DNA of 64,000 bases from Sphingobium boeckii (GTDB lineage Bacteria; Pseudomonadota; Alphaproteobacteria; Sphingomonadales; Sphingomonadaceae), in NCBI RefSeq assembly GCF_014199215.1, contig NZ_JACIJC010000002.1:124001-188000 (forward strand), written 5' to 3'. A program made the translations under genes and the position numbers. The notes under the pieces were generated by a model. It was not told where the DNA came from. It did no database searches and saw only the letters and a program-made list of their open reading frames with translations. Positions within the stretch are counted from its first letter, which is position 1, and every line of letters begins with the position of its first letter. Shown here piece after piece: positions 53,524 through 63,188 of the stretch.

Positions 53524-54458
53524 TCCGCCAGTGCGGTCTCAGCATCCCCGATATGCGTTTCGCCGCGGGCTTCGGCCAGTTCCACCTGCTTCTGGCGTTC
53601 GGCATAACGGGCGCGTTGCTGGGCATCGCGGGACCCTGCGCAGGCCGGGCAACTGACGCCTTCCACATATAGCGGCGAGGCGGCATCGGTGGCGCTGACC
53701 GGCGCGCGACAGCCCCGGCACAGCATGTAGCTGCCCTGCGCCACGCCGTGCCCCACCGCCACGCGCTCGTCGAACACGAAGCATTCACCTTCCCACAAGC
53801 TTTCCGCTGATGGCATCTGTTCGAGATAGGCCAGGATGCCGCCCTTCAGATGCGAGACATCCACTATGCCCTCGGCCTTGAGAAAGGCAGTCGCCTTTTC
53901 GCAGCGTATGCCCCCGGTACAGAACATCGCGATCCGGGGCTGCGCATCTTCACCCAGCGTCGCGCGGTAATCGCGAAACCAGCCGGGAAATTCGCCGAAA
54001 TGGGTGGTGGCCGGGTTGATCGCACCCTGAAAACTGCCGATGCCGACCTCATAATCGTTGCGCGTGTCGATCACGATCACGTCGGGATCGCTGATCAGCG
54101 CGTTCCATTCGGTCGGCGCAACATAGCGCCCGGGATCGCGCGCATCCACGCCCTCCACGCCCATCGTCACGATCTCGCGCTTGATGCGCACCTTCATCCG
54201 GTGAAACGGCATCGTGTCCGCACTGGAATATTTGACCTCGAGCGCCGCACAGTCCGGCAAGGTCCGGAGATGATCGAGCACGGCTTCCACCGCGGTGGCC
54301 GCCCCTGCAATCGTTCCATTGATGCCCTCGGTGGCCAGCAATAGCGTGCCTTTCACGCCCTGATCTTTACAGAGCGCGAGCAAAGGATCGCGGAGAGCCG
54401 CGGGATCGGGAAAGGCCGCGAAACGATACAGCGCGGCGACACAAATATTCTGGGTCAT
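53511..54458 (-). CDS. trhO: tRNA uridine(34) hydroxylase TrhO
   Basis: The ATG at 54458 gives 315 residues starting [13 protein letters not shown]. An N-terminal UPF0176 domain with [16 protein letters not shown] is followed by a rhodanese domain in which Cys180 lies in [16 protein letters not shown] Cys-rich C-terminal tail (CRGC, CPAC) is typical. TrhO makes 5-hydroxyuridine at position 34 of some tRNAs with molecular oxygen. It is divergent from the M20 hydrolase gene with about 100 bases between starts. Confidence 0.92.
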   Translation of the reverse strand: MTQNICVAALYRFAAFPDPAALRDPLLALCKDQGVKGTLLLATEGINGTIAGAATAVEAVLDHLRTLPDCAALEVKYSSADTMPFHRMKVRIKREIVTMGVEGVDARDPGRYVAPTEWNALISDPDVIVIDTRNDYEVGIGSFQGAINPATTHFGEFPGWFRDYRATLGEDAQPRIAMFCTGGIRCEKATAFLKAEGIVDVSHLKGGILAYLEQMPSAESLWEGECFVFDERVAVGHGVAQGSYMLCRGCRAPVSATDAASPLYVEGVSCPACAGSRDAQQRARYAERQKQVELAEARGETHIGDAETALADQKS

Positions 54459-54557
54459 GATGACGCGTCGCTTAGCGCGTATCGAGGCAGAATTGAAGCC
54501 GAAGCAGAGAGAGCCTTGCCCCTTCACCCCGGCCCCATAGATCACTAGAAGCGCCGG

Positions 54558-55766
54558 ATGACACTTCTCTCCCATGCCGAGCAAGACGCGATCGAAACGG
54601 CCCGCGCCGCGCCGATGCTTGCGCAGGTGGAGCGCTGGGCCGCGATCAACAGCGGGTCACGCAATCTGGCGGGACTGGCGGCGATGGCGGAGCTGTTGGC
54701 AGACAGCTTTTCGGCGCTGCCCGGCGATTTGAGACTGGCGCAGCCCGATCCGGTCGAGAGCGTGACGCCGGATGGCATTGTCAGCATGATCGATCATGGC
54801 CGGCATCTGCATCTCAGCGTGCGACCCGATGCGCCGGTGCAGATGTTGTTTACCGGGCATATGGATACGGTGTTTCCCATCGATCATCCGTTTCAGCAGC
54901 TTGCGTGGCTGGACGAAGGCACGCTGAACGGTCCCGGCGTGGCGGATATGAAGGGCGGCATCGCGCTGATGCTGGCTGCGCTCCACGCCGTCGAAGCCTC
55001 GCCCGCCGCGTCCATTATCGGTTATGACGTGCTGATCAATTCGGACGAAGAAGTGGGTTCGGGGTCATCCGCCGCGCTGATCGCGCGATTGGCCAAGGGC
55101 AAATTGGCGGCGCTCACCTATGAGCCCGCGCTCCCCGATGGCACGCTGGCCGGCGCGCGTGCCGGCAGCGGCAATTTCTCGCTCATCGTGACGGGGCGCA
55201 GCGCCCATGCCGGGCGCAATCCGGAAGATGGCCGCAACGCCTTGGTCGCTGCAGCCGATCTCGCGCTGCGGCTCAAAAAGGCGGTCACACCCGGCCTTGC
55301 GGTCAATCCCGCGCGGATCGATGGCGGCGGTCCCAATAATGTCGTGCCCGATCATGCCGTGCTCCGCGTCAATTTCCGGCCCGCGACGTCGGCGGACAAA
55401 GCCCGGGCGCAGGCTCTGCTGAACCGTCTGGTGACGGACGTCGCGGCCGAGCATGATGTTCATATCCATCTCCATGGGGGTTTCGGTCGCCCGCCAAAGC
55501 CGATCGATCCCGCCGCCGAGCGCCTGTTCGGGCTGGTGAAGCAGGCCGGTGCCGATCTGGGCATCCCCGTCGCCTGGAAATCCACGGGCGGGGTTTGCGA
55601 CGGCAACAATATCGCGGCGTGCGGGGTTCCGGTGGTCGATACGATGGGCGTGCGGGGCGGCGCGATTCATTCATCGGATGAATTTCTGATCGTGGAGTCG
55701 CTTGCCGAACGCGCCGCGCTGTCCGCGCTGACAATCATGCGCATAGCCGAAAGGGGATTGATTTGA
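54558..55766 (+). CDS. M20-family hydrolase linked to arginine succinylation genes
   Basis: The 402-residue enzyme has the M20 di-zinc layout: TGHMDTVFP with His101 and Asp103, GVADMKGG with bridging Asp130, SDEEVGS with Glu164 (general base) and Glu165, and a C-terminal [10 protein letters not shown] His. The lid domain has the dimer His [13 protein letters not shown]. The closest recognisable look is carboxypeptidase G2/ArgE-DapE type. Its stop overlaps the astA start, so it is co-translated with astA and astB. A role as an amidohydrolase on an N-succinylated intermediate is inference. Confidence 0.85.
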   Translation: MTLLSHAEQDAIETARAAPMLAQVERWAAINSGSRNLAGLAAMAELLADSFSALPGDLRLAQPDPVESVTPDGIVSMIDHGRHLHLSVRPDAPVQMLFTGHMDTVFPIDHPFQQLAWLDEGTLNGPGVADMKGGIALMLAALHAVEASPAASIIGYDVLINSDEEVGSGSSAALIARLAKGKLAALTYEPALPDGTLAGARAGSGNFSLIVTGRSAHAGRNPEDGRNALVAAADLALRLKKAVTPGLAVNPARIDGGGPNNVVPDHAVLRVNFRPATSADKARAQALLNRLVTDVAAEHDVHIHLHGGFGRPPKPIDPAAERLFGLVKQAGADLGIPVAWKSTGGVCDGNNIAACGVPVVDTMGVRGGAIHSSDEFLIVESLAERAALSALTIMRIAERGLI

Positions 55767-56785
55767 GCTTCAGAATGCGGGCGGCACACGCCGGGGATCT
55801 CCAGCCGCTTTACGAGATGGCGAAGCTGACCGGAGGGGGGTTTACGAACCTGCCCGCCGATCGCACATCGCTGACCGACAAGCTCGAACGATCGGATGCC
55901 GCGCTTTCGCGCGATGACAATATGATTACCGACGATCTGTTCGTGCTGGTGCTGGAAAATGCCGAAACCGGAGAGGTGCGCGGCACCTGCCAATTGTTCA
56001 GTCAGGTGGGGCAAAAATGGCCCTTCTACAGCTATCGCATCGGCACGCTCACGCAGCACAGTCAGGAACTGAAGCGCACGTTCAGGGCGGATATGCTCAC
56101 GCTTTCCACGGATCTGGAGGGGGCGAGCGAGGTCGGCGGGCTTTTCCTTCATCCCGGCGAACGGGCGGGCGGACTCGGTCTGCTGATCGCGCGCAGCCGC
56201 TATCTTTTCATCCGCGAACACCGCGCGCGTTTCGGGGACCGTATCCTGGCCGAATTGCGCGGGGTGATCGACGAGGCCGGCGGCTCGCCCTTCTGGGACG
56301 GACTGGCGGGCCGCTTCTTCGGGATGAATTTCCAGGATGCCGACGGGTTCAATGCGATCCACGGCAATCAGTTCATCGCCGACCTGATGCCCAAGCATCC
56401 CATTTACACTGCGATGCTGCCGGAAAGTGCGCGCGCCGTGATCGGCATTCCGCATCCCAGCGGCAGGGCGGCGATGCGGATGCTGGAGAATGAGCATTTC
56501 AAGTTCGATTCCTATATCGACATCTTTGACGGCGGCCCGACGATGACCGCGGAAACCGACAAGGTGCGCAGCATTATGGAAGCCAGGACCGCGCCGATCG
56601 TGGCAATCGCGAAAATCGGCGGGGACGGTGCCAAATCGCTTGTTTCCACCGGCCGGCTCGGTGATTTCGTCGCTGCTTATGCGCAGATCGAAAACCGCGT
56701 CGATGGCGTCGCGATCGATCCGCAGGGCGCAGCGCTGCTCGATGTGAAAATCGGGGATACGATCACCCATGTCTCGCGCTGGTGA
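55763..56785 (+). CDS. astA: Arginine N-succinyltransferase
   Basis: The TTG at 55763 lies in the TTTGA junction with the M20 gene; GGGG is about 7 bases upstream. The 340-residue AstA has FRMRAAHAGDLQPLYEMAKLTGGGFTNLPADR at the start, LFLHPGERAGGLGLLIARSRY in the CoA-binding region, and GMNFQDADGFNAIHGNQFIADLMPKHPIY, an AstA signature. It succinylates arginine in the first step of the AST catabolic pathway. astB follows 11 bases later. Confidence 0.93.
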   Translation: MSFRMRAAHAGDLQPLYEMAKLTGGGFTNLPADRTSLTDKLERSDAALSRDDNMITDDLFVLVLENAETGEVRGTCQLFSQVGQKWPFYSYRIGTLTQHSQELKRTFRADMLTLSTDLEGASEVGGLFLHPGERAGGLGLLIARSRYLFIREHRARFGDRILAELRGVIDEAGGSPFWDGLAGRFFGMNFQDADGFNAIHGNQFIADLMPKHPIYTAMLPESARAVIGIPHPSGRAAMRMLENEHFKFDSYIDIFDGGPTMTAETDKVRSIMEARTAPIVAIAKIGGDGAKSLVSTGRLGDFVAAYAQIENRVDGVAIDPQGAALLDVKIGDTITHVSRW

Positions 56786-56796
56786 TGGAGTGCTGA

Positions 56797-58050
56797 ATGC
56801 CGCTCACTGAAATCAATTTCGACGGCCTGATTGGCCCGACCCATAATTATGCGGGTCTCAGTCTCGGCAATCTGGCCTCTGCCAAGAATGCCGGCGGGAT
56901 ATCCCAGCCCCGCGCCGCCGCCTTGCAGGGGCTGGCCAAGATGCGCGCCAATCTTCGGCTGGGCCTGACGCAGGGGCTGTTGCTCCCGCATGACCGCCCC
57001 AATCTCGATTGGCTCGCATCGCTGGGCACCAATCTGGCGGATGCCGCACCGCATATCCGCGCCTGTGCCTTTTCCGCTTCGCCCATGTGGGCGGCGAATG
57101 CCGCCACCATATCCCCCGCGCCCGACACGGCAGATGGCAGGACGCACCTGACGGTCGCCAATCTTCAGACCATGCCGCACCGCAGCCATGAATGGCCGGG
57201 CACACTCGCGCAGCTCCGGCTGGCCTTTGCCCATCCTGCTTTCGTGGTGCACGGCCCGGCCCCCGCCCCCTTTGGCGACGAGGGCGCGGCCAATCACATG
57301 CGACTGTGCCCGGATCATGCCGCACCGGGGTTTGAAGTGTTTGTTTACGGCCAGAGCGGCGGCCCCTTCCCCGCCCGCCAGCATGTCGAGGCCTCCAGAG
57401 CCGTCGCGCGCTATCACGGGCTTGATCCACAGCGCGCCCTCTTCGTGGCGCAGTCGGACGAAGCCATTGCGGCGGGGGCGTTTCACAATGATGTGGTCGC
57501 GGTCGCCAATGAGCGGGTTCTGTTCGCGCACGAACAGGCCTTTGCCGACAAGGCCGGATTCTTCGCCGATTTGCGGGCGATCATGCCCGATGTGGAAATC
57601 GTTGAAGTCCCCGCGGCGCGAGTCAGCCTGGCCCAGGCGATCCGTTCCTATCTGTTCAACGCCCAGCTCGTGACGCTGCCCGGCGGGGGTGGCATGGCGC
57701 TGGTCCTGCCCAGCGAAGCGCAGGAAACGCCCGCGGTATGGGCGTGGCTGGAAGAGCATGTCGCCGGCAATGGTCCGATCCGCCGTCTGATCCCCGTGGA
57801 CGTGCGCCAGTCCATGGCCAATGGCGGCGGGCCTGCGTGTCTACGCCTGCGCGTGGTGGCCGATCCCGCCACGATCGACCCACGCTTCCTGCTGGATGAA
57901 GCGAAGATCGACCTGATCGAATCGCTCGTTTCGGGCCGCTGGCCGGAACGGATCACGCCATCGGATCTGGATGACTATAATTTCGCCGGGCATGTCCGCA
58001 TGGCGCGGGCCTCGCTGCTGGCTTTGCTTGATCTGGAAGACCTCGCCTGA
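56797..58050 (+). CDS. astB: N-succinylarginine dihydrolase
   Basis: The 417-residue guanidino-group-modifying enzyme opens TEINFDGLIGPTHNYAGLSLGN. HNDVVAVAN with catalytic His230 and MANGGGPACLRLRV with catalytic Cys348 are in place. It removes two ammonia and CO2 from succinylarginine to give succinylornithine, the second AST step. astC, astD and astE are not in the window, so the rest of the pathway must be elsewhere or replaced. Confidence 0.94.
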   Translation: MPLTEINFDGLIGPTHNYAGLSLGNLASAKNAGGISQPRAAALQGLAKMRANLRLGLTQGLLLPHDRPNLDWLASLGTNLADAAPHIRACAFSASPMWAANAATISPAPDTADGRTHLTVANLQTMPHRSHEWPGTLAQLRLAFAHPAFVVHGPAPAPFGDEGAANHMRLCPDHAAPGFEVFVYGQSGGPFPARQHVEASRAVARYHGLDPQRALFVAQSDEAIAAGAFHNDVVAVANERVLFAHEQAFADKAGFFADLRAIMPDVEIVEVPAARVSLAQAIRSYLFNAQLVTLPGGGGMALVLPSEAQETPAVWAWLEEHVAGNGPIRRLIPVDVRQSMANGGGPACLRLRVVADPATIDPRFLLDEAKIDLIESLVSGRWPERITPSDLDDYNFAGHVRMARASLLALLDLEDLA

Positions 58051-58144
58051 CGCCAAGTGTCGGGCAATTTAACAGTTAACCTTAATCTTTAACGCGACCC
58101 CGGCCCATTGCGCCGCTGGCACGGAGTGTGCATTAACTTTTGGC

Positions 58145-58375
58145 ATGTGGAAGCGCGTAAAACGTCTGTTCGTCATCAAGACCCGTTTCGAAGCCTGCCT
58201 GATCATCTACGCGCTGTCCGTCGGCGCGGCGGAGCGCGGCAAGGCTTACATGGTGCAATATCCCGGCTATGGCGGATGGCTGCTCGCCGCCGCCTGCACC
58301 GGCGCGGTGTTCATGGCCGGCGGGATGATCTTTGACGCCCTGGCTACAAAGCGCGCCGCCCAGCTTTCCGGCTGA
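58145..58375 (+). CDS. Small membrane protein of unknown function
   Basis: The 76-residue protein starts with a basic stretch (MWKRVKRLFVIKTRFE) and has two hydrophobic segments (about 18-30 and 45-65) joined by AERGKAYMVQYPGYGG. It stands alone between astB and a convergent secreted-protein gene. Codon use and layout look like a real gene, but I recognise no family. Confidence 0.68.
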   Translation: MWKRVKRLFVIKTRFEACLIIYALSVGAAERGKAYMVQYPGYGGWLLAAACTGAVFMAGGMIFDALATKRAAQLSG

Positions 58376-58398
58376 GCGGCGGCTTCGCCCTCAAACGC

Positions 58399-59625
58399 TC
58401 AGCAGCCCGCGCCGATCGCGCCGGATAATATTCCGCCCAGGCCGCCCTTGCATTTCTTGCCCTTGGGCTTCGCGCCATCGTCGCCCGACATCGCAGCGCC
58501 CATGTCAGGTCCGCCGATCAGCCAGCTCGTATTCGAGCGGAAACGCACGCGCGTCGTCCATTCGGGCTTCCAGGCAGCCGCCGCATTGGCGGGGCGCGGC
58601 GGATAAGCGAAATGCGCTTCCGGGCCATAGGCATAGAGATTTCCCATCAGGAAGCCGGGCGATGCGGCCTTCACTTCGGCCGGAATGGTGCAACTCGTCT
58701 GCGTCGGCGGCATCACCACCTTTTCGGTGATCAGGCGGCGGACGGTTTCGGGTGGCAACCAGTCCCACAGCCCCCCGCCAAAATCGCGCGCGGCCGAGGA
58801 TGTCCACCACACCATATCCGCCGAATCGCCGCCCGCGTCTTTCGCGCCCATCGCCCAGGCATAATAGCCCGTCGCATTGGTCACCGAATTCCAAGATAGA
58901 TCGGCAGCGCCACCGGGCAGATCGCGCGCCTTGCCGTTGATCGCCGGCATGAAATCCTGGCCCAAGGTGAATTTGATCTCTGGCGCATAATTGCCCGCCA
59001 CGCGATGTTCGCCGAGCAGCGACGACGCCTTGGTTGGTTGCTTGCCGCCCTTGTCACCAGGCCATGCACCATAAGTGCGGCTGTTGGTCAGCATCGGCCC
59101 GGTATCGGGCGTGGGCACCCGCGTGGTGAACAGGTTCGGCGGCATCTGGCCCTTGGCCAGCTTGGAGAAATCGATGATCACCGGCTGGCCCTTGCCCGCT
59201 TTCGCACCACAGCCCCAATAGAGCAGCAGCCGGCCCTTCGGCTTTTGAAACTGGTTGCTGTATTCCTTGTCCTTTCCCGGTTCGCCGGGTGTTGCCGGCT
59301 TCGGGCTGGTCAAAGGCAGCGCCTTGCCCATTTTCGCGCTCACCGGGGGAAAGTGATCGGCCTTGGGGGCACCGCCCGTGGGTGACAGGCTGGAGCCCAG
59401 GCGCAATTCGATCGACCGCGCCTCACGGTCTCCACCGCCGAACATCATGCTCATCGCGCCGCCCATGCCACCGCCCATCGCGGCCATGCCGCTGGTGGTG
59501 CTGACATCCATCACATAGCGGGCCATCGGCGCGGACGGGCCTGCGGCCATCCCTTGCACGATCACGGCGCAGCCAGCGCCGGCCACTCCCGCAGTCATAA
59601 GTGATACACGCGTCAAACGGTTCAT
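58399..59625 (-). CDS. Secreted protein of unknown function
   Basis: The ATG at 59625 gives 408 residues with a signal sequence (MNRLTRVSLMTAGVAGAGC) that could also be a lipobox. A Met/Gly-rich stretch (MAAMGGGMGGAMSMMFGGG) follows early. The body has GRLLLYWGCGAKAGKGQPVIIDF and WTTRVRFRSNTSWLIGGPD and ends in a Gly-rich CKGGLGGILSGAIGAGC. No enzymatic motif is recognised. It probably lies in the envelope. It is convergent with the small membrane protein. Confidence 0.72.
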   Translation of the reverse strand: MNRLTRVSLMTAGVAGAGCAVIVQGMAAGPSAPMARYVMDVSTTSGMAAMGGGMGGAMSMMFGGGDREARSIELRLGSSLSPTGGAPKADHFPPVSAKMGKALPLTSPKPATPGEPGKDKEYSNQFQKPKGRLLLYWGCGAKAGKGQPVIIDFSKLAKGQMPPNLFTTRVPTPDTGPMLTNSRTYGAWPGDKGGKQPTKASSLLGEHRVAGNYAPEIKFTLGQDFMPAINGKARDLPGGAADLSWNSVTNATGYYAWAMGAKDAGGDSADMVWWTSSAARDFGGGLWDWLPPETVRRLITEKVVMPPTQTSCTIPAEVKAASPGFLMGNLYAYGPEAHFAYPPRPANAAAAWKPEWTTRVRFRSNTSWLIGGPDMGAAMSGDDGAKPKGKKCKGGLGGILSGAIGAGC

Positions 59626-60042
59626 AATTTGAAACCCCTTCAAGGACGCGACCCCTTTCGGATTGTTTAGCAGCGCCTTCGCGCGAAGCAAACCTTGGTC
59701 GCAGGGTGTGTTTTACACTGCGCGCGACCGGCCACAGTGATCGGCGTCACACGCGATCTCGCGCCGCACCCAGCAGCCTGTCGCACCCATGCAAAGACCC
59801 GTCCGCTGGCAAAGCGGATAGATTCGAGAAATTGGTCGAATCGTATCTGTCCTTTGTTAGCCGCTCCGTTTTGCAGCGTGGGGACGGACTCAGTGGAACG
59901 GTCCCACGTGAGCCAGGACTCCTTTCGGAGACGGAATGAATAAGCCTTATGGATCAACGAATTATTAACCTCAGCGCCCCGCTATTGAATTTGCGCCGCG
60001 ACTCGGGCACCGCTGACTCGTGGGATTTTTGGGAGCCAAATC
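59626..60042. other. Long intergenic gap before the double-HTH regulator
   Basis: The 417 bases separate divergent starts. A small dyad CTCC-TTTC-GGAG occurs near 59920, and AT-rich sequence at 59945-59975. No coding pattern, repeat family member or clear promoter was recognised. Confidence 0.45.
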
Positions 60043-61263
60043 ATGCGGCGTGAGCCTCCTTTAGTCGTGAAGGCGACGTCGAGATCGGCTGCTCCATCCA
60101 GGCCTGCCAAGAAGATCGAGCGCCGCAGCAACAGGCCGATCGTGGTCGATCCCTTCCGCGCCATCGTCTTTCCCAACAGAGTCAGAGAGCAGCGCCGCAA
60201 TGCGACCATGCCGAAGCTGCTGCAATTGGCGGCCAAGCTGCCGCATATTCCCTATGTTCGCCTTTCGAAAATCGAGCGTGGAGAAGTCGTCGCCAAGGCG
60301 AGCGAGATCATCGCTATCGCCAGCGCGCTCGGCACCGGCCCCGATGATCTGCTGATCGACATCGGTGACGCCGGTTTCGACATCGCGGACTGGGCGGCCG
60401 GGTTGCAGGATTGGGAGGCCGTCGATCCCGAGGAAGACCGTTTCGCCGTCATGCTCGCCGCCGCCCTGCGCGCCCTGCGGGACAGGGATGGCGCACTGAG
60501 CATTGCCGTGCTGGAACGGGACTTCGGCATTGCACCCGTCATCCTCTCCCGCCTGGAGAATGCGCAAAAGCCGCTGTTGCGCTGGAACAGGCAAACGCTG
60601 GAGGCGCTGTATCGACTGTTCGGTGTGGCCGATGCCGCGGCGCTGCGCACGCATATCATCAGGCTTCACGAGAATGGCGCGCTCGATTCCTATCTGGGAC
60701 TGATCGCGAACCCGGATCATCGGATCGAAAAGAGTCTGGCGAGGATTGCCGCGCTCCGGCGGGATTTGCGCGAGGGCAAGCCCGATCGGATCCCGAGCAA
60801 AACCCCACAACCGGCGCGCATCAAGCCTTTTGCTGCACCGTCTGAAAGCGCGTCATCTCCAGCGCCCGAACCAGCCATTCTCGCTGATGAGATGGTCACC
60901 GTCCGGTTGGTGCCCGTGTTCGGGGCGCCGCTGGTGGATGGCCTGATCGCGCGTATCCCAACGGGCGAGATGGTGGAAGCGCCGCGCAAGGCAGGGCCGG
61001 ATGCCTATGGCCTTCGCGTCTGCCGAGCCACGCTGGGGCCGGGTCTGCCCGCGCGCACCGTGGTCGTTGTCGATCCGGGCCGTTTGCCCGCGAGCGGCGG
61101 GATCGTGGCGATCACCGAGGATGAAGGCCTACGCCTGTTGATGGTCACCTGTGATCGCAACGGCTGCATGACCGGCTATAGCCAAAACCCCGACCTCGAA
61201 ATCGCCATGGACGGGCTGCCGCCATCCGCCGTCGGCACGGTGATCGCCGCCATTTACGAATAA
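60043..61263 (+). CDS. Double helix-turn-helix regulator with S24-like C-terminal domain
   Basis: The 406-residue protein has a basic N-terminus. One XRE-like HTH (about 43-108) includes LSKIERGEVVAKASEIIAIA, and a second (about 132-197) includes VILSRLENAQKPLLRWNRQT. A Pro/Ala linker (250-283) leads to a beta-rich C-terminal domain (about 286-405) that looks like the LexA/S24 fold. The usual Ser of the autopeptidase is not apparent; ATLGPGLPARTVVVVDPG stands where it would lie, so it may sense a ligand instead of self-cleaving. It is convergent with the flagellar operon (about 8 bases apart). Its targets are unknown. Confidence 0.72.
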   Translation: MRREPPLVVKATSRSAAPSRPAKKIERRSNRPIVVDPFRAIVFPNRVREQRRNATMPKLLQLAAKLPHIPYVRLSKIERGEVVAKASEIIAIASALGTGPDDLLIDIGDAGFDIADWAAGLQDWEAVDPEEDRFAVMLAAALRALRDRDGALSIAVLERDFGIAPVILSRLENAQKPLLRWNRQTLEALYRLFGVADAAALRTHIIRLHENGALDSYLGLIANPDHRIEKSLARIAALRRDLREGKPDRIPSKTPQPARIKPFAAPSESASSPAPEPAILADEMVTVRLVPVFGAPLVDGLIARIPTGEMVEAPRKAGPDAYGLRVCRATLGPGLPARTVVVVDPGRLPASGGIVAITEDEGLRLLMVTCDRNGCMTGYSQNPDLEIAMDGLPPSAVGTVIAAIYE

Positions 61264-61271
61264 CGGCGCGT

Positions 61272-61694
61272 TCAATATTCCGAATTGATCGAGATGGGCG
61301 TGGCGGGATCGATCGGTGCCAGAATGCCGCTGGCGCTGTAGGTTTCAGCGCGACTTTTCGAAATGCGGCGTGCCTCGGCCTCGAATGCCGCCATCAGTTC
61401 CACGGAGAGATCGATCTGGCGTTCGAGCACGGCGGCGTTCGACGCCGATGCCGCGCCGAGCGCGATCAGTCCACCGGATAATCCCTCTTTCGTATCCTCA
61501 TCCATGGTGTCGGCCCAGCCCGGCTGCGTCCGGTTCAGACGCGCCAGTTCGCCTTCGAGCAGGCCGGTCAACCGGATCTTCACGGCGGCCAATTCGGCCA
61601 GATCCTTTCCGCGCTCGCGCGCACTCAGCCGCTCGGTCTCTTCGCTCATGATAAGTGTCAGCGATGATATGATATCGACGAGGTTACTGGCCAT
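61272..61694 (-). CDS. FlgN-like flagellar export chaperone
   Basis: The ATG at 61694 gives 140 residues, with GGAG 9 bases upstream; an ATG two codons earlier is possible. The helical protein starts ASNLVDIISSLTLIMSEETERL and ends with the short TYSASG segment that resembles the FlgN C-terminal pattern. FlgN keeps the hook-filament junction proteins FlgK and FlgL export-ready. The call rests on fold pattern and on position as the last gene of a flagellar operon, overlapping flgJ. Confidence 0.72.
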   Translation of the reverse strand: MASNLVDIISSLTLIMSEETERLSARERGKDLAELAAVKIRLTGLLEGELARLNRTQPGWADTMDEDTKEGLSGGLIALGAASASNAAVLERQIDLSVELMAAFEAEARRISKSRAETYSASGILAPIDPATPISINSEY

Positions 61695-61998
61695 CGGCAT
61701 GGGCTCCCTGCATCCGGATGATCTGATCCATGACGGCGGGAGCCAGGCCGATGCCGCCCCGCCGCGCGATTTCCTTGCCCAGTTCCTCGGCCAGCACGCC
61801 GCGAAACATCTCTTCGCCATGCCCGCCGGAGAAGCCGTTATCGGTCTCCACCGTTTCCATCATGATCTTGGTCATCTCGCCAATGAACACGGATTCGAAT
61901 TCGCGAGCTGTCGATCGGGCGTCATGCGCCGGCTGCGGCACGCGCGGCGCATGACGCTCCGGCAAAGGCTGGGCCGGCTGAACGGGCGACGCTTCCAT
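61684..61998 (-). CDS. flgJ: Flagellar rod-binding protein, FlgJ N-terminal type
   Basis: The ATG at 61998 overlaps the flgI stop as TGATG and gives 104 residues. The rod-binding domain (about 30-100) has AREFESVFIGEMTKIMMETV and GGHGEEMFRGVLAEELGKEIARRGGIGLA, the FlgJ N-terminal pattern. The muramidase half found in gammaproteobacterial FlgJ is absent, as is usual in alphaproteobacteria. It assists rod assembly in the periplasm. Confidence 0.88.
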   Translation of the reverse strand: MEASPVQPAQPLPERHAPRVPQPAHDARSTAREFESVFIGEMTKIMMETVETDNGFSGGHGEEMFRGVLAEELGKEIARRGGIGLAPAVMDQIIRMQGAHADGQ

Positions 61999-63128
61999 CA
62001 CTGCACCTCGATTTCGGCCTGCAGCGCACCTGCGCTGCGCAGCGCCTGAAGGATCGTGATCAGATCGCGCGGGCTCACGCCCAGCGTATTCAGGCCCGAG
62101 ACCAGGGATTGAAGCGATGCACCGCCACCCACCATCGCGAGCGAGCGGCCGGAGCCATCGTCCACATCGATCTGCGTGCGCGGGAGAACCACCGTCTCCC
62201 CTTCCGAAAATGGCGCGGGTTGCGAGGCCACGGGTGTTTCGGTGACGCTGATCGTCAGGCCACCCTGGGCGATCGCGACGGGGCTGATCCGCACGTCGCT
62301 GCCCATCACCACCGTGCCCGACGATTCATTGATCACCACGCGCGCGGGCTGATCCACGAACACGGACAGATTTTCCACCTGCGCGACAAGATCGATCACT
62401 GACCCTGAAAAGCCGCCCGCCGGCTTCAACTGCACCGTCGCCGGATCCAGCACTTCGGCCGAACCGGGAACCTGACCGTTGATCACATCGGCAATGCGGT
62501 AAGCCGTCGTGAAATCTGGATTTTTCAGCGCAAGCTTCAGCGCGAGCGCGGATTTAAGCGCATAAGGCACTTCGCGTTCGACGATGCCGCCGCTGGCGAT
62601 CCGCCCCGACGTGGAAACGCCGCGTGTCACGCTCGCCGCCTGCCCCTGCGCCTTGAAGCCGGACACCGCGAGCGATCCTTGCGCCACGGCATAGATCTCT
62701 CCATCCAGCGCGCGCAGCGATGTCACGACCAGAACCCCGCCCTGCAGGCTGGTCGCGTCGCCGAGCGCAGAGACCTGCACGTCGATCTTCGATCCGGCGC
62801 GCGCGAAGGGCGGCAGCGTGGCCGTGACCGAAACGGCCGCCACATTCTGCGTGCGCATCTGCGTGCCGCGGATATTGACGCCCATCCGCTCCAGCATCGC
62901 CTGCATCGTTTCTTCGGTGAACGGGATATTGCGCGTCCGGTCCCCCGTCCCCGGCAGACCGACGACGAGGCCATAGCCGACGAGCTGGTTGGACCGGACA
63001 TTTTCGACGTCGACAATGTCCTTGATCCGCGAAGACGGCGCGGCCTGCACCGATGCGGTGCCGAGCAGCGCCAAGCAGACGGCAGCGATGGCCAGGGCTT
63101 TCGCCCGCAAATTCAGAAAGCGTTTCAT
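61998..63128 (-). CDS. flgI: Flagellar P-ring protein FlgI
   Basis: The 376-residue secreted protein has a signal peptide (about 1-29, ending SVQA). SRIKDIVDVENVRSNQLVGYGLVVGLPGTGD, then NIPFTEETMQAMLERMGVN and KNVAAVSVTATLP-like sequence are FlgI hallmarks. SPRDLITILQALRSAGALQAEIEVQ ends it. It forms the P ring around the flagellar rod in peptidoglycan. It lies 60 bases after flhB on the minus strand. Confidence 0.96.
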   Translation of the reverse strand: MKRFLNLRAKALAIAAVCLALLGTASVQAAPSSRIKDIVDVENVRSNQLVGYGLVVGLPGTGDRTRNIPFTEETMQAMLERMGVNIRGTQMRTQNVAAVSVTATLPPFARAGSKIDVQVSALGDATSLQGGVLVVTSLRALDGEIYAVAQGSLAVSGFKAQGQAASVTRGVSTSGRIASGGIVEREVPYALKSALALKLALKNPDFTTAYRIADVINGQVPGSAEVLDPATVQLKPAGGFSGSVIDLVAQVENLSVFVDQPARVVINESSGTVVMGSDVRISPVAIAQGGLTISVTETPVASQPAPFSEGETVVLPRTQIDVDDGSGRSLAMVGGGASLQSLVSGLNTLGVSPRDLITILQALRSAGALQAEIEVQ

Positions 63129-63188
63129 CTCTTACCTTATAGGATGGAGGATGAGGCCGGCGCTGGCCGGTCCAGAATTTTGGGCGAT

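Noticed and set aside
58117-58132. Sigma-54-like promoter (TGGCACG-N4-GTGCA) before the small membrane protein
   Set aside because: The -12 element lacks its first T, and the start site would fall two bases before the ATG; no enhancer-like site was seen.
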